Shown: positions 25,633-34,788, numbered from the stretch's first letter. The stretch is 64,000 nt of DNA from Leptothoe spongobia TAU-MAC 1115 (GCF_018739885.1 NZ_JADOES010000020.1:20746-84745); one strand, 5' to 3'. Notes: generated from the sequence alone by a model not told the origin. Numbers and translations are program-made.

Positions 25633-27012
25633 ATGCAGACGTCAGATTCTTCCACGGCCACGACTCTCAAACTTGATACTGGCCTAGACTCCAACACTGG
25701 CGACTTTACTGGCGGCTTTGATGCCCATGACCCTCCAGATCAGTCGCTGATTAATGCCTGTGTCCACTGTGGTTTTTGTCTAACGACCTGTCCCAGCTAT
25801 CGGGTAATTGGCAAAGAGAATGACTCGCCTCGGGGGCGCATTTATCTGATGGATGCCATCAATCAGCAGGAGGTGCCCTTAACGCCAGCGGCAGTGAGTC
25901 ACTTTGAGTCATGCTTGGGGTGTTTGGCCTGTACGACCGCTTGCCCATCGGGGGTCCAGTATGACCGCTTGATTGATTCGGTGCGATCGCAGGTCAATCG
26001 TAATCACCAGCGCCCTCTCCCAGTCCGCCTGCTACGGCAGCTGATTTTTTCCCTATTTCCCTATCCCGATCGCATTCGCCTGTTGCTCAGTCCCCTTGCC
26101 CTTTATCAGTGGCTCGGCGTCTCCAAACTAGTGCGCGGCACAGGGCTGCTTGATCGCTGGGCACCCCAACTGGCGGCTATGGAGTCCATTCTGCCTACGG
26201 TCACCCCCCAATGCTTCCAGGATAATCTGGCCGAGACCGTGCCTGCCCAAGGCACCAAACGCTATCGAGTCGGCATGATCCTTGGCTGTGTACAGCGAGT
26301 GTTTTTCTCCCAGGTTAACGAAGCCACGGCCCGTGTCCTCAGCGCCAATGGCTGTGAAGTGGTCATTCCCAAAAGCCAGGGATGCTGCTCTGCGCTACCC
26401 GCTCACCAGGGAGAAACCGACCAGGCTCAGGCCCTTGCCCGTCAGATGATCGACAGCTTTGAGGACACAGCCGTGGACTACATTATTATCAATGCCGCTG
26501 GCTGTGGCCATACCCTCAAGGACTACGGCCATATTTTGCAGGATGACCCTGCTTACCGCGACAAAGCCGTTGCCTTTAGCAATCAGGTCCGTGATGTCCA
26601 AGAGTTTCTTGCCGAAGTCGGCCTCACCTCAGAACTCTCTGCCCTAACGGAGCAGCCCCTCAAGCTGGTATATCAAGATGCCTGTCACCTACGCCACGGC
26701 CAAGGTATTACCCAGGCCCCTCGCCAGCTGTTGCGACAAATCCCTGGAGTGACCATCGCCGAACCTATCGATGCTGAACTATGCTGCGGCAGTGCTGGTG
26801 TATACAACATGTTGCAGCCTGATGTGGCCAACGAACTGGGCCAAATGAAAGTCACCAATCTGGTCAACACTGGAGCAACGCTGATCGCGTCTTCCAATCC
26901 AGGTTGTGCCCTACAGATTCAAAAACACTTACTCCAACAAGGTCAAACCGTACCGCTAATGCATCCCATAGAACTTCTGGACCGTTCTATCTCTGGGGAA
27001 CAACTGGGGTAA
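25633..27012 (+). CDS. glcF: Glycolate oxidase iron-sulfur subunit GlcF
   Basis: 459 residues from ATG 25633. Two [4Fe-4S] ferredoxin motifs are complete: C43/C46/C49-C53 and C94/C97/C100-C104. Two CCG domains follow, with CCSALPAHQGE and DACHLRHGQG in the middle and CCGSAGVYNMLQP near the end, which hold a further FeS or heterodisulfide-type site. GlcF passes electrons from the flavin subunit GlcD during oxidation of glycolate to glyoxylate, the photorespiratory step. glcD and glcE are not next to it, as is common in cyanobacteria, where they are dispersed. A lactate-utilisation (LutA-like) role is less likely because of the length and the fused ferredoxin part. Confidence 0.88.
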   Translation: MQTSDSSTATTLKLDTGLDSNTGDFTGGFDAHDPPDQSLINACVHCGFCLTTCPSYRVIGKENDSPRGRIYLMDAINQQEVPLTPAAVSHFESCLGCLACTTACPSGVQYDRLIDSVRSQVNRNHQRPLPVRLLRQLIFSLFPYPDRIRLLLSPLALYQWLGVSKLVRGTGLLDRWAPQLAAMESILPTVTPQCFQDNLAETVPAQGTKRYRVGMILGCVQRVFFSQVNEATARVLSANGCEVVIPKSQGCCSALPAHQGETDQAQALARQMIDSFEDTAVDYIIINAAGCGHTLKDYGHILQDDPAYRDKAVAFSNQVRDVQEFLAEVGLTSELSALTEQPLKLVYQDACHLRHGQGITQAPRQLLRQIPGVTIAEPIDAELCCGSAGVYNMLQPDVANELGQMKVTNLVNTGATLIASSNPGCALQIQKHLLQQGQTVPLMHPIELLDRSISGEQLG

Positions 27013-27076
27013 ATATCAACGTCTATGTCCATAGCTTAGGACTAAATCTAATAAAATTTTCGGATTAGACGTTAAG

Positions 27077-27120
27077 TAATAAGTACTTATTAGTGTAAAT
27101 AACTTAAAAGTATTTTAAGT
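27077..27120. promoter_or_regulatory. Two adjacent A+T-rich palindromes
   Basis: TAATAAGTACTTATTA (27077-27092) is a perfect 16-bp palindrome. ACTTAAAA-GTA-TTTTAAGT (27102-27120) is an 8-bp inverted repeat ten bases on. They lie 65 bp after glcF and just upstream of the small frame and the hybrid kinase. They could be operators or a weak terminator. Confidence 0.4.
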
Positions 27121-27136
27121 AAAGGGGATAAGTCAA

Positions 27137-27238
27137 ATGCTTGCTTATCGAATGGTTTCCTTCTGCTTAGCATCTTCCATTTTGATCAATTCCGCACACA
27201 CGATGACAATTCAGGGCAACCAATCACTCATGCAGTAG
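27137..27238 (+). CDS. Possible 33-residue secreted peptide
   Basis: ATG 27137 is preceded by AAAGGGGA eight bases upstream, a good ribosome site. The frame reads MLAYRMVSFCLASSILINSA, then HTMTIQGNQSLMQ and TAG. The first 22 residues look like a signal peptide. It ends 15 bp before the hybrid kinase start, so translation may couple with it. No family recognised; could be chance. Confidence 0.28.
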   Translation: MLAYRMVSFCLASSILINSAHTMTIQGNQSLMQ

Positions 27239-27253
27239 AACAATCTGAGTTAA

Positions 27254-29482
27254 ATGGGTAATCTTCTGCAAACGATTCTCTCTCTCAGCGAATATAGCCC
27301 CTCCCCGTACTGCGATCAGTGGCAGATGTCATTGGTTATTCTGCATGTGATTAGCAGTCTGGTGATTGCCCTAGCTTATTTTTCAATCCCCCTAGCGCTC
27401 TACTTTACCTACAAACGTTATCGTGATTTTACTTCCGAGCGAGTGTTCTGGCTGTTGGGAGCGTTTATTGCCCTCTGTGGGACTGGTTATTTATTGGATG
27501 TATGGGCCATTTGGTATCCCACCTATGGTCTAGCTGTTATGATTCGGGGGTTGACGGCCCTAATTGCTGTTTATACAGCCGTTGAGCTGATTGCCCGTCT
27601 GCCTGAGTTGCTGACCCTCAAAAGCCCCTCAGAACTTGCTGCTGTCAACAAAAAGCTCAAAACTGAAATTTACCGGCGTCGCGATGCCCAAACCGCCTTT
27701 TACGGTCTAGTTAGCTCCACCTCGGTGGCCACTGGATCAGACTATTTTTCCACCTTGGTGGTCAGTCTGGCGATGATTCTCAATGTGCGAAATGTTGTCG
27801 TTGCCGAACGGCTCAATCTAGATTCGCTGGAGATGAAAACCCTGGCTATGTGGCATGGTGACGATTTTCGAGACAATATTACCTTCTCTGCTGCGGATAC
27901 CCCCTGTGCCCAAGCGATAGAAACTGGCAAGGTACAGTATTGTCTAGCGCTGGACCTGCCATCGGGCCATCCTTTAGAGAACTTAGAGGCGACTGCCTGT
28001 CTGAGTGCCCCTCTGCTGGATGATGAAGAAAACGTCATCGGTACGCTGAGTCTTCTCCACATGGGGCCGTTGGAGGATCCTGAGCTGGCAAAATCATTTG
28101 TACAGGTGTTTGCGGCGCGGTCCGCTGCAGAACTTAAGCGGCATCAAGCAGAGCAGGCGTTGTTCAATGCCTATGATGATTTGGAACTGCGCATTAAACA
28201 GCGCACGGTTGAATTGCAAAAGGCTAAGGAAACTGCCGAATTGGCTAACCGAGCCAAGAGTACATTTCTGGCCAAAATCAGCCATGAACTGCGCACTCCC
28301 CTTAATGCTATTTTAGGCTTTACCCAGCTGATGTCCGATGACTCAGAGCTGTCGTCAGACCACAATCGGGCTTTGGATATTATTGATGCCAGTGGCTCTC
28401 ACCTACTGAATTTGATCAACAATATCTTGGAATTTACCAAGCTAGAAAATGGTCATGTCAGCCTGCAACCTAGCACCGTTGATATTAAAACGTTGCTCTA
28501 TGAAGCTGGCAGTATGGTACAGCTCAGGGCTCAAGAACAGGGGCTACAGCTGCAGGTGGAGTGCGATCGCAATATCCCCCACCACAGCTGTATTGATGGC
28601 AGTAAGCTCCGGCAGATTGTCCTCAATATGCTTGAAAATGCGATCAAATATACCGACAAGGGACAAGTCTGCTTAAAAGCCTATGCCATTTATCCCAGCA
28701 ATCCAGACCAAGACGATACGGTGCGACTGGGTTTAGAAATCTCTGATACAGGTCAGGGCATTAGTCCCAGCGAGCAAAGAAGAATCTTTAATCCCTTTTA
28801 CCAGTCCTACACGTTGTCTAACGCTCACGATGCTAGTGAGCATGGGGTGGGGCTAGGATTAGCCATTTGTCAGGGACTGATTAAACTCATGGCCGGTAGC
28901 ATTAGTTGCAACAGTCAACTGGATGAGGGGACCACGTTCTACATCCATCTGCCCATAACCGTTATTCAGCAGTCTCCTCAGCGAGGCGTTGCCCTAGATA
29001 CTCAACCCCAGTGTCCCATCCTACCCAAAAAACAGTATGAGATTTTAGTGGTCGAGGATGCCCCGACCAATCGCTTGCTATTGAACAATATCCTGGGTAA
29101 TGCAGGCTTTAAGCTGCGTGAGGCCGAAAATGGTCAAGAGGCCATTGAACAATGGCAGGTATCCCGCCCAGACTTGATTTTGATGGATATTCAAATGCCG
29201 GTGATGAATGGCTACGATGCGACGGCCTATATCAAACAACAGGATCCCCATTTACCTATCATTGCGCTGACGGCCAGTACCTTTGAGGCCCAGTTAGAAG
29301 AGATTTTATCCGTCGGCTGTAATACCTGTATCTATAAACCCTTCAACCGTGAGCATTTGCTCCGTACGATTAACGAGTATTTGGCCCAGGCATTCACCAA
29401 TACGGGTCTCTCCAATCCAGATAATTCCATCAGTCGGGGGTCAACCCTCCGTCGGGGGTTGGGTAGCACCAGCAGAATTTGA
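27254..29482 (+). CDS. Hybrid histidine kinase with ethylene-receptor-like sensor lacking the copper ligand
   Basis: 742 residues from ATG 27254. Residues 25-120 match the membrane sensor of plant ETR1 and cyanobacterial SynEtr1: [37 protein letters not shown], then a third helix. ETR1's copper ligands Cys65 and His69 lie in CGATH; here the motif is CGTGY (75-79), so the His is Tyr79. The position of ETR1 Asp25 is Ser35. Then come a GAF domain (about 150-285), a coiled coil, HisKA with H344 in [11 protein letters not shown], a HATPase with its G boxes, and a receiver with D645 in [13 protein letters not shown]. The kinase and receiver parts are intact, but the sensor probably cannot bind ethylene through copper in the known way. 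No dedicated response regulator adjoins. Confidence 0.87.
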   Translation: MGNLLQTILSLSEYSPSPYCDQWQMSLVILHVISSLVIALAYFSIPLALYFTYKRYRDFTSERVFWLLGAFIALCGTGYLLDVWAIWYPTYGLAVMIRGLTALIAVYTAVELIARLPELLTLKSPSELAAVNKKLKTEIYRRRDAQTAFYGLVSSTSVATGSDYFSTLVVSLAMILNVRNVVVAERLNLDSLEMKTLAMWHGDDFRDNITFSAADTPCAQAIETGKVQYCLALDLPSGHPLENLEATACLSAPLLDDEENVIGTLSLLHMGPLEDPELAKSFVQVFAARSAAELKRHQAEQALFNAYDDLELRIKQRTVELQKAKETAELANRAKSTFLAKISHELRTPLNAILGFTQLMSDDSELSSDHNRALDIIDASGSHLLNLINNILEFTKLENGHVSLQPSTVDIKTLLYEAGSMVQLRAQEQGLQLQVECDRNIPHHSCIDGSKLRQIVLNMLENAIKYTDKGQVCLKAYAIYPSNPDQDDTVRLGLEISDTGQGISPSEQRRIFNPFYQSYTLSNAHDASEHGVGLGLAICQGLIKLMAGSISCNSQLDEGTTFYIHLPITVIQQSPQRGVALDTQPQCPILPKKQYEILVVEDAPTNRLLLNNILGNAGFKLREAENGQEAIEQWQVSRPDLILMDIQMPVMNGYDATAYIKQQDPHLPIIALTASTFEAQLEEILSVGCNTCIYKPFNREHLLRTINEYLAQAFTNTGLSNPDNSISRGSTLRRGLGSTSRI

Positions 29483-29527
29483 AAAAACGCTTTAAACTGC
29501 ATTAGGAAACAGTAATTCTGCGATCGC

Positions 29528-29953
29528 ATGACCGACTGGAAAATTAAACTCCTCTATGACGGTGACTGCCCCCTATGTCTGCGCGAGGTTAATTTTTTAC
29601 AGCACAAAGACAACGGTCGCGGATTGGTCGCTTTTATCGACATTGCCGCTGATGATTATGATCCGGCTGCCCATGGCAACGTTTCCTTTGCAACCGCTAT
29701 GGCCCGTATCCATGCCATCTTGCCCGATGGCACGGTCATCCAAAATGTTGAAGTATTTCGCCAAATCTATACCATTCTAGGCATTGGCTGGATGTATGCA
29801 CCAACGCAATGGCCTATACTTGGCCCCGTAGTTGACAAACTGTACGACATCTGGGCTGACTGGCGTTTACAATTCACTGGTCGTCCTGATTTAGCCACCA
29901 TCATTGCCCAACGCCACCAGCGCTGTCAGCCTCAAGAAACTTGCCGGTTATAA
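29528..29953 (+). CDS. DCC-family thiol-disulfide oxidoreductase-like protein (DUF393)
   Basis: 141 residues from ATG 29528, which overlaps a HIP1 octamer. It opens with LLYDGDCPLCLREVNFL; the DxDCxxC box with C14 and C17 is the family signature. LPDGTVIQNVEVFRQIY is the second conserved block (D/N-G...G.EA-like). The C-terminus has an extra CQPQETC pair. The redox role is predicted from the thioredoxin-like fold only; no substrate is known. Its end overlaps or abuts the threonine aldolase gene, so the two are in one transcript. Confidence 0.82.
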   Translation: MTDWKIKLLYDGDCPLCLREVNFLQHKDNGRGLVAFIDIAADDYDPAAHGNVSFATAMARIHAILPDGTVIQNVEVFRQIYTILGIGWMYAPTQWPILGPVVDKLYDIWADWRLQFTGRPDLATIIAQRHQRCQPQETCRL

Positions 29954-29985
29954 ACGACTCACCACCATCCAATGCTCACCGACCC

Positions 29986-31014
29986 ATGCCCATCGACCTA
30001 AGAAGCGATACCATCACACAGCCTACATCGGGCATGAGAGAGGCCATTGCCACTGCCGAGGTGGGAGACGACGTGCTGGGTGATGATCCCACCGTCAAAC
30101 AACTAGAACGATATGTCGCTGGTTTACTTGGTAAGGACGCCGCTGTCTTTATGCCGTCTGGGACAATGACCAACCAGATTGCCCTCCGCGCCCATACAGA
30201 ACCTGGTGACGAAGTCATCCTAGAATCCCAGGCTCACATCTACTATTACGAAGGCGGTGGCCCAGCAGCGTTGTCAGGAGTTATGTGTCGGCTGATCCAA
30301 GGCGATCGCGGCATCTTTACGGCGGCAGATCTCGCCCAGGTGCTACGGCCCAGCGATGTCCACTTTCCCAAAACCAAACTGGTCTGTCTGGAAAACACCC
30401 ACAACCGTGGCGGTGGTAGTATCTATCCCCTCTCAGAGATCGAAGCCATCGCCCAAGTTTGTCAGCAAAATGGACTGAAACTCCACCTCGACGGGGCTCG
30501 TCTTTGGAATGCCTGCATTGCGACCAATACCTCTGAAGCCGACTATGTCGAAGCATTTGACTCCGTCAGCGTCTGCTTTTCCAAAGGTCTAGGTGCTCCC
30601 GTCGGTTCTGCCTTGGCTGGGTCCAACGAATTTATCGAACGCGCTCGTCGGTTTCGGAAGATGTTTGGCGGCGGTATGCGGCAAGCGGGCATGATGGCCG
30701 CCGGAGCGATCTACGCGATTAAACACCACCGTCCCTATTTAAAAGAAGACCACCTGAATGCCCAAACCCTGGCCAAAGGCCTACAATCAATTCGAGGCAT
30801 CACCATCGATCTCAAAACAGTGCAGACCAATATTGTATTGTTTCAAACATTAGCCTTACCAGCCCCAATATTGGCAGAGCGTCTCAAGCTCAAAGGCGTT
30901 TATGTTTTGGCAGTGGGTCCCAATACGATCAGAGCCGTTACCAATTTGATGGTGACCGATACCCAGATTCAACAAGTGCCCGACTTAGTTGAACTGGCAC
31001 TCAATGAAAATTAG
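29986..31014 (+). CDS. ltaE: Low-specificity L-threonine aldolase
   Basis: 342 residues from ATG 29986 (MPIDLRSDTITQPT), the usual family start; a TTG at 29941 would overlap the upstream gene. PLP enzyme of fold type I. SGT (58-60) contacts the phosphate, LDGARLWNA includes D169 that pairs with the pyridine nitrogen, and CFSKGLGAPVGS holds the Schiff-base lysine K200. It cleaves L-threonine or allo-threonine to glycine and acetaldehyde. The gene sits between the DCC protein and a HIT-like protein with short gaps, probably as one operon. All key residues are intact. Confidence 0.9.
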   Translation: MPIDLRSDTITQPTSGMREAIATAEVGDDVLGDDPTVKQLERYVAGLLGKDAAVFMPSGTMTNQIALRAHTEPGDEVILESQAHIYYYEGGGPAALSGVMCRLIQGDRGIFTAADLAQVLRPSDVHFPKTKLVCLENTHNRGGGSIYPLSEIEAIAQVCQQNGLKLHLDGARLWNACIATNTSEADYVEAFDSVSVCFSKGLGAPVGSALAGSNEFIERARRFRKMFGGGMRQAGMMAAGAIYAIKHHRPYLKEDHLNAQTLAKGLQSIRGITIDLKTVQTNIVLFQTLALPAPILAERLKLKGVYVLAVGPNTIRAVTNLMVTDTQIQQVPDLVELALNEN

Positions 31015-31026
31015 TCCCATCATTCC

Positions 31027-32061
31027 ATGACCAACCTCACATCTCGTCTCTACGCAGCCTGGAAGGAGGCCGTTTTAGATGAGAAAATTGTCAACCTGTT
31101 TGAAGCTAGTAAAGATGATGTTGCTGGTCATTGGAGCAAAGGCGATCAGATCGTCTATGGCATTCGCTCCATTGGTGAAGAGCTGACCTACTACGCTCAA
31201 AATCTAACCCGATCCCATGAGATCAAGGGCGGCACTGAACGTAAACAATTGGGCGATACAGGCTACATCTGCCAGTTTAATAGCTACCGTGCCCTCAGAC
31301 CAGGAGCCAGCAATCGTCCCATTGGACGCCAACCTGATATTCCCGCCGCTCCAGAAGATTGTCGGTTTCACTGTCAGGATGCCACCCATCCCATCAGTCT
31401 CTTGCGCCGGGAGCCGTTGCTAACTGCTAAATTTAACCATGCTAACTGGCACGCTTACTACAACGTTGCCCCCTTAGATCAAGACGGACATTTTCTATGG
31501 GTACCCACCGGCCCACACCCAAATCTGTTGCCCCACAGTCCCCAACAACTCTCATTTGAGAGTTTAGACGACGCTATTCAAATCTTTAATCAACTCACCC
31601 AGACTATCCTCTTTTTCAACACCCTGCATGCTGGTGCATCGGTCAATCACATTCACCTACAGGCGTTGTATCATCGGTATCCCTTACCCATCGAATCAGC
31701 CACCGTTATCGATTACAAAGGATATCGTTTACTGGACAACTATCCGATCCAGGCGATTGTTTTTTCAACCCAGACACCAGCTACAGAAATCTTCGCCTGT
31801 GTTGATCGGCTACAGCGAGAAACTATCCCCTTCAATCTGATCATGGTCAAAGACCACATTCTAGTGGTAGTGAGAAACATCGATCATGAAATTGTCTCGG
31901 AATTTCCAGGAGATGGCTTTGCAGCGCTGGGTATGTGTGGTGTCATTACTACAGTGGATCGCAATGCCTATGACACCGTGACAGTGGCAATGATTGAAAG
32001 CACGTTTGCGAAAATGGTGGTTCCAGCCCAGCAGGTGATTGATCGCTGGCTAGGGAAATAG
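31027..32061 (+). CDS. HIT-like superfamily phosphorylase/nucleotidyltransferase (DUF4922-like)
   Basis: 344 residues from ATG 31027, 12 bp after the aldolase stop. The motif GASVNHIHLQ (N207, H208, H210, Q212) is the HxHxQ active-site signature of the GalT/Apa2/GDP-hexose phosphorylase branch, where the first histidine forms the nucleotidyl intermediate. The conserved FNHANWHAYYNVAPL and HFLWVPTG segments fit this branch. It may cleave or transfer a nucleotide diphosphate sugar or dinucleotide; which one cannot be told. There are no zinc-site cysteines in GalT arrangement. Same likely operon as ltaE. Confidence 0.7.
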   Translation: MTNLTSRLYAAWKEAVLDEKIVNLFEASKDDVAGHWSKGDQIVYGIRSIGEELTYYAQNLTRSHEIKGGTERKQLGDTGYICQFNSYRALRPGASNRPIGRQPDIPAAPEDCRFHCQDATHPISLLRREPLLTAKFNHANWHAYYNVAPLDQDGHFLWVPTGPHPNLLPHSPQQLSFESLDDAIQIFNQLTQTILFFNTLHAGASVNHIHLQALYHRYPLPIESATVIDYKGYRLLDNYPIQAIVFSTQTPATEIFACVDRLQRETIPFNLIMVKDHILVVVRNIDHEIVSEFPGDGFAALGMCGVITTVDRNAYDTVTVAMIESTFAKMVVPAQQVIDRWLGK

Positions 32062-32140
32062 TTTGGTAAAAAAGAGGGAGAAGGGGCAGGGGAAGACTGA
32101 AGAACTGGGATGGGTATTACCTCGGCCATTTCTCCGGGGT

Positions 32141-32815
32141 TTAGAGCAAGTCAGGGTCTTCTCCAAGTTCCCGTAGTCTAACAGCCAAGCGCTCGGCCTT
32201 TTCTTCGGGGGTCAGGTAGCGTTTGCCCTGGGCATCAAACCAGCCGAGGAGTTCTTGTTGTATGCCGCCTGCCGCGCCTTGATAGCGACCAATAGCTAGG
32301 TTGACTTCAGGCATCCAGAAGGGTTCACCGAGCTGTAGCTGATAGGTGTTATCTATTAATTTATAGAGTTCGAAGGGTTGGTGTCCGTCGCGCTGCCAAT
32401 GGTTGGGGTTGTAGATGAGGTAATAGAGTACCCCCAGCTTGCGATAGGTTTCTAGTTTTTCGGTGTATTCCCCGCCGGGTGTCCAGGAGACGATTTCTAG
32501 AGCCAGGGTGGGGACGATGTCGTTTTCTTCCCAGGTAACATAGCTGCGGCGAGATTGGCCATCTTTACGACGTTCGACATTCAGACTGAGGAAGCCATCG
32601 GGAACGACAGGCACTCGTGGGTGGACCCCAGTAGTGTGGTAAATACCCATGTCTATGCCGAAGTACCAATCCTGGCGTTTGGCCCAGATAAAGTTGAGGA
32701 GGAACAGTAGAACGTTAGGAATTAGGTTTTGGTCCTCATTATCCACTGGGATATCGTCTGAGTCGGGTAGCTCAGTGCTAGGGGGAAGATAGGTTCTGAG
32801 GTCAGATTGAACCAT
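32141..32815 (-). CDS. Uma2/DUF820 family putative endonuclease
   Basis: 224 residues from ATG 32815. VPDGFLSL, then TLALEIVSWTPG and EKLETYRKLGV provide the PD...ExV...K pattern of the PD-(D/E)XK fold used by this large cyanobacterial family. The C-terminus ends in a charged helix (TPEEKAERLAVRLRELGEDPDLL), typical of the group. Biochemical function is unproven; copies are often numerous in one genome. It stands alone and converges with the HIT-like gene. Confidence 0.85.
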   Translation of the reverse strand: MVQSDLRTYLPPSTELPDSDDIPVDNEDQNLIPNVLLFLLNFIWAKRQDWYFGIDMGIYHTTGVHPRVPVVPDGFLSLNVERRKDGQSRRSYVTWEENDIVPTLALEIVSWTPGGEYTEKLETYRKLGVLYYLIYNPNHWQRDGHQPFELYKLIDNTYQLQLGEPFWMPEVNLAIGRYQGAAGGIQQELLGWFDAQGKRYLTPEEKAERLAVRLRELGEDPDLL

Positions 32816-32949
32816 GGGAAGATTTAGACAGCTTAGGTTCTATGATAAGCGATACTTTGGACACTCTATTTCAAGTAGAAAGTGCAAATTTTATTTTTAC
32901 AGCATAATAAGCGCGTAATGCCTGTGGAGGTAAAAAGATGACTTCGTGG

Positions 32950-33273
32950 TCATACCAAGACGCCTTCTTTTTTGACATTGGCGAGAAAGGGGGTACTGCC
33001 GGTCTGATATTTTTCTGTAGAGACAAAATGCCGAGAGATGACAACATTAAACTCCAAACAAAGATCGGCGATGAACTGACTGGTTTTATCAATTTCTTGG
33101 TAGGGGCTGGTCAGGGCATCGAGCACCACTAATAGATCGATGTCAGAACCAGGCTGACTATCTTGACGGGCCTGGGAACCGTATAAAACCACATCCTGTA
33201 GTCGCTCCTGGTATAGCGATACTAGAAACTGCTTTACCTTTTGTAAGATCACCGTAAGTTCAGGATGCTGCAT
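32950..33273 (-). CDS. MNT-type minimal nucleotidyltransferase (toxin-antitoxin-like), partner missing
   Basis: 107 residues from ATG 33273. LYGSQARQDSQPGSDIDLLVVL holds the GSxxR and DxD of the DNA polymerase beta-like MNT fold. MNT antitoxins modify a neighbouring HEPN RNase toxin, and the HEPN gene normally lies directly downstream. Here the downstream sequence (32871-32949) has only a short frame ending QALRAYYAVKIKFALST, which faintly recalls the HEPN RxxxYYA helix but is not a complete gene. The pair is therefore probably broken, or the HEPN partner is elsewhere. Confidence 0.8.
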   Translation of the reverse strand: MQHPELTVILQKVKQFLVSLYQERLQDVVLYGSQARQDSQPGSDIDLLVVLDALTSPYQEIDKTSQFIADLCLEFNVVISRHFVSTEKYQTGSTPFLANVKKEGVLV

Positions 33274-33337
33274 AGACGGCAAAGTTAAAGGAGCCAGGTT
33301 ATATTTTTACAGCTCGATCTTCGCTTAGCTATCCGAA

Positions 33338-33741
33338 TCAGTCAACAATAGGGACCATCTCGATAGGGAGTTCTATCTTTTCATTGGCGGTAAGTCGTTT
33401 GGAGAAGAAGAGAATTTCCAGATTTTCGACTGCGCCAGAATTTGGGTTGAGTCGAGCGACTATTGCGTCACTGATTTCCTCTGACTCCTGCTCTACGTAG
33501 GGAGAGCATTGACCGATTATAAAATATCGCTTTCCTGGTCGTAACGAAAGACCAAGCAAGCATCGGTCGGCCATATTTTTTCACCTCCTGAAAGTCTACG
33601 AGCCACGGCATATCGAGAAATACGCACTGATTTTTTTGCAAGTCCGAATAATGAAGAAACTCTGAATAGTTCAGGCGTATTGTTTAATTGAGCGCTACGA
33701 TTACTTGCTAGCATTTCATCACAAAATTTAGAAATCAAGTA
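33338..33741 (-). pseudogene. Gene debris: ImmA/IrrE-like C-terminus and frameshifted DUF2283-like protein
   Basis: Leftward from 33738, one frame reads ISKFCDEMLASNRSAQL, then SLFGLAKKSVRISRYAVARRL, which resembles the end of ImmA/IrrE metallopeptidases but lacks HExxH. The same frame ends FRYDQESDIL-stop at 33517. A second frame continues IIGQCSPYVEQESEEIS and ENLEILFFSKRL to 33338, in DUF2283-like fashion. One missing base near 33520 separates YDQESDIL from its natural continuation. The debris borders the radical SAM island, whose first gene starts 25 bp away on the other strand. Confidence 0.5.
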
Positions 33742-33765
33742 TGAGCCATAAAGCCAGAGTTATAT

Positions 33766-34701
33766 ATGACTACGGTCGACAAATTTGCCAGTAATGCTCA
33801 TTCTCACTTAAAAGTTCGTGTTGGATCTGCAGGAATACACTTTTTTAATCGAATTACAGGCATGAATTTGTTGGTGGATGAAATTCAGCTACCTTCAAGT
33901 AAATGGTCAGTAGCCCCGCGTCAGGTATCTATTGCCCTAACTAATGCCTGTGATTTAGCCTGTGCGCATTGCTATGCTCCCAAGCATCCCGCTGTATTAG
34001 ATTTTGAGCAATTAAAAGCTTGGCTTGTTGCATTGGATCTTAATGGTTGTATTGGTGTAGGGTTTGGTGGTGGAGAACCAACTCTGTATCCTCATTTCAC
34101 AGAACTCTGCTCCTATACTGCTAAAAAAACAGGCTTGGCAGTTAGTATGACGACTCATGCCCATCACTTAAGTGATCAACTTCTTGAAAAGATCGAAGGA
34201 AATGTACACTTCATCAGAGTCAGTATGGATGGAGTTAAGTCCACATATGAATCTATTCGGGGAAAATCCTTTGATGTGCTAACTCAGCGCATCAAGGCGT
34301 TGAGTAAAATTGCCCCATTTGGGATCAACTTTGTTGTTAACTCGCAAACCATTACTGATCTTGATAAAGCTATTGAACTTGCAATGGAGCTTGAATGCTC
34401 TGAATTCTTACTGTTGCCTGAAGAAGCTGTTTCAGGAGCTGGAGGAATTGACAATGATACTTACAGGCTATTACAGGAATGGGTAGCCCAATATTGTGGA
34501 AGCGTTCCTTTGACAGTCAGCGAAGGTAATGCTGATGGGTTACCAACCTGTAATCCACTTGATGCAGAAATGGGCTTGAGTGCTTTTGCTCACATAGATG
34601 CTTCAGGGATGTTGAAATTAACGTCATATGATAATAGCGGTGTTGAGATTCTTGAGGATGGAGTAATACCAGCACTTCATAAACTAAGTAGGCAAGGGTA
34701 G
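33766..34701 (+). CDS. Radical SAM protein of the nuclease-STAND island
   Basis: 311 residues from ATG 33766. The iron-sulfur motif is NACDLACAHCYAPKH with C62, C66 and C69 (CxxxCxxC). GVGFGGGEPTLYPHF carries the GGE SAM-binding motif. No C-terminal SPASM cysteine cluster is present and the protein is short, so only the core (beta/alpha) barrel is encoded. HIDASGMLKLTSYDNSG near the end is an ordered C-terminal extension. It is not viperin: the viperin CNxxCxFCFH pattern is missing. Substrate unknown. It is the first gene of a rightward set with the 131-residue protein and the nuclease-ATPase; all are A+T-rich. It may build or modify a signal or a peptide used by the system. Confidence 0.82.
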   Translation: MTTVDKFASNAHSHLKVRVGSAGIHFFNRITGMNLLVDEIQLPSSKWSVAPRQVSIALTNACDLACAHCYAPKHPAVLDFEQLKAWLVALDLNGCIGVGFGGGEPTLYPHFTELCSYTAKKTGLAVSMTTHAHHLSDQLLEKIEGNVHFIRVSMDGVKSTYESIRGKSFDVLTQRIKALSKIAPFGINFVVNSQTITDLDKAIELAMELECSEFLLLPEEAVSGAGGIDNDTYRLLQEWVAQYCGSVPLTVSEGNADGLPTCNPLDAEMGLSAFAHIDASGMLKLTSYDNSGVEILEDGVIPALHKLSRQG

Positions 34702-34713
34702 AAAAGCTCACGT

Positions 34714-34788
34714 ATGTCTCAAAATGTAAATCCTGCTGAATCTTATGTTCAAAGAGGGTTCAGCCCAAGTTTACAAAGTGAAACATAG
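34714..34788 (+). CDS. Possible 24-residue peptide between radical SAM gene and its neighbour
   Basis: ATG 34714 to TAG 34788, reading MSQNVNPAESYVQRGFSPSL and QSET. It lies 12 bp after the radical SAM stop in the same direction. Ribosome site is poor. Radical SAM enzymes often act on such adjacent peptides, which is the only reason to list it. It may be chance. Confidence 0.2.
   Translation: MSQNVNPAESYVQRGFSPSLQSET

Noticed and set aside
32871..33092. 73-codon leftward frame overlapping the MNT gene
   Set aside because: Most of it overlaps the MNT gene in another frame; only the last 25 codons lie outside, so it is at best HEPN debris.
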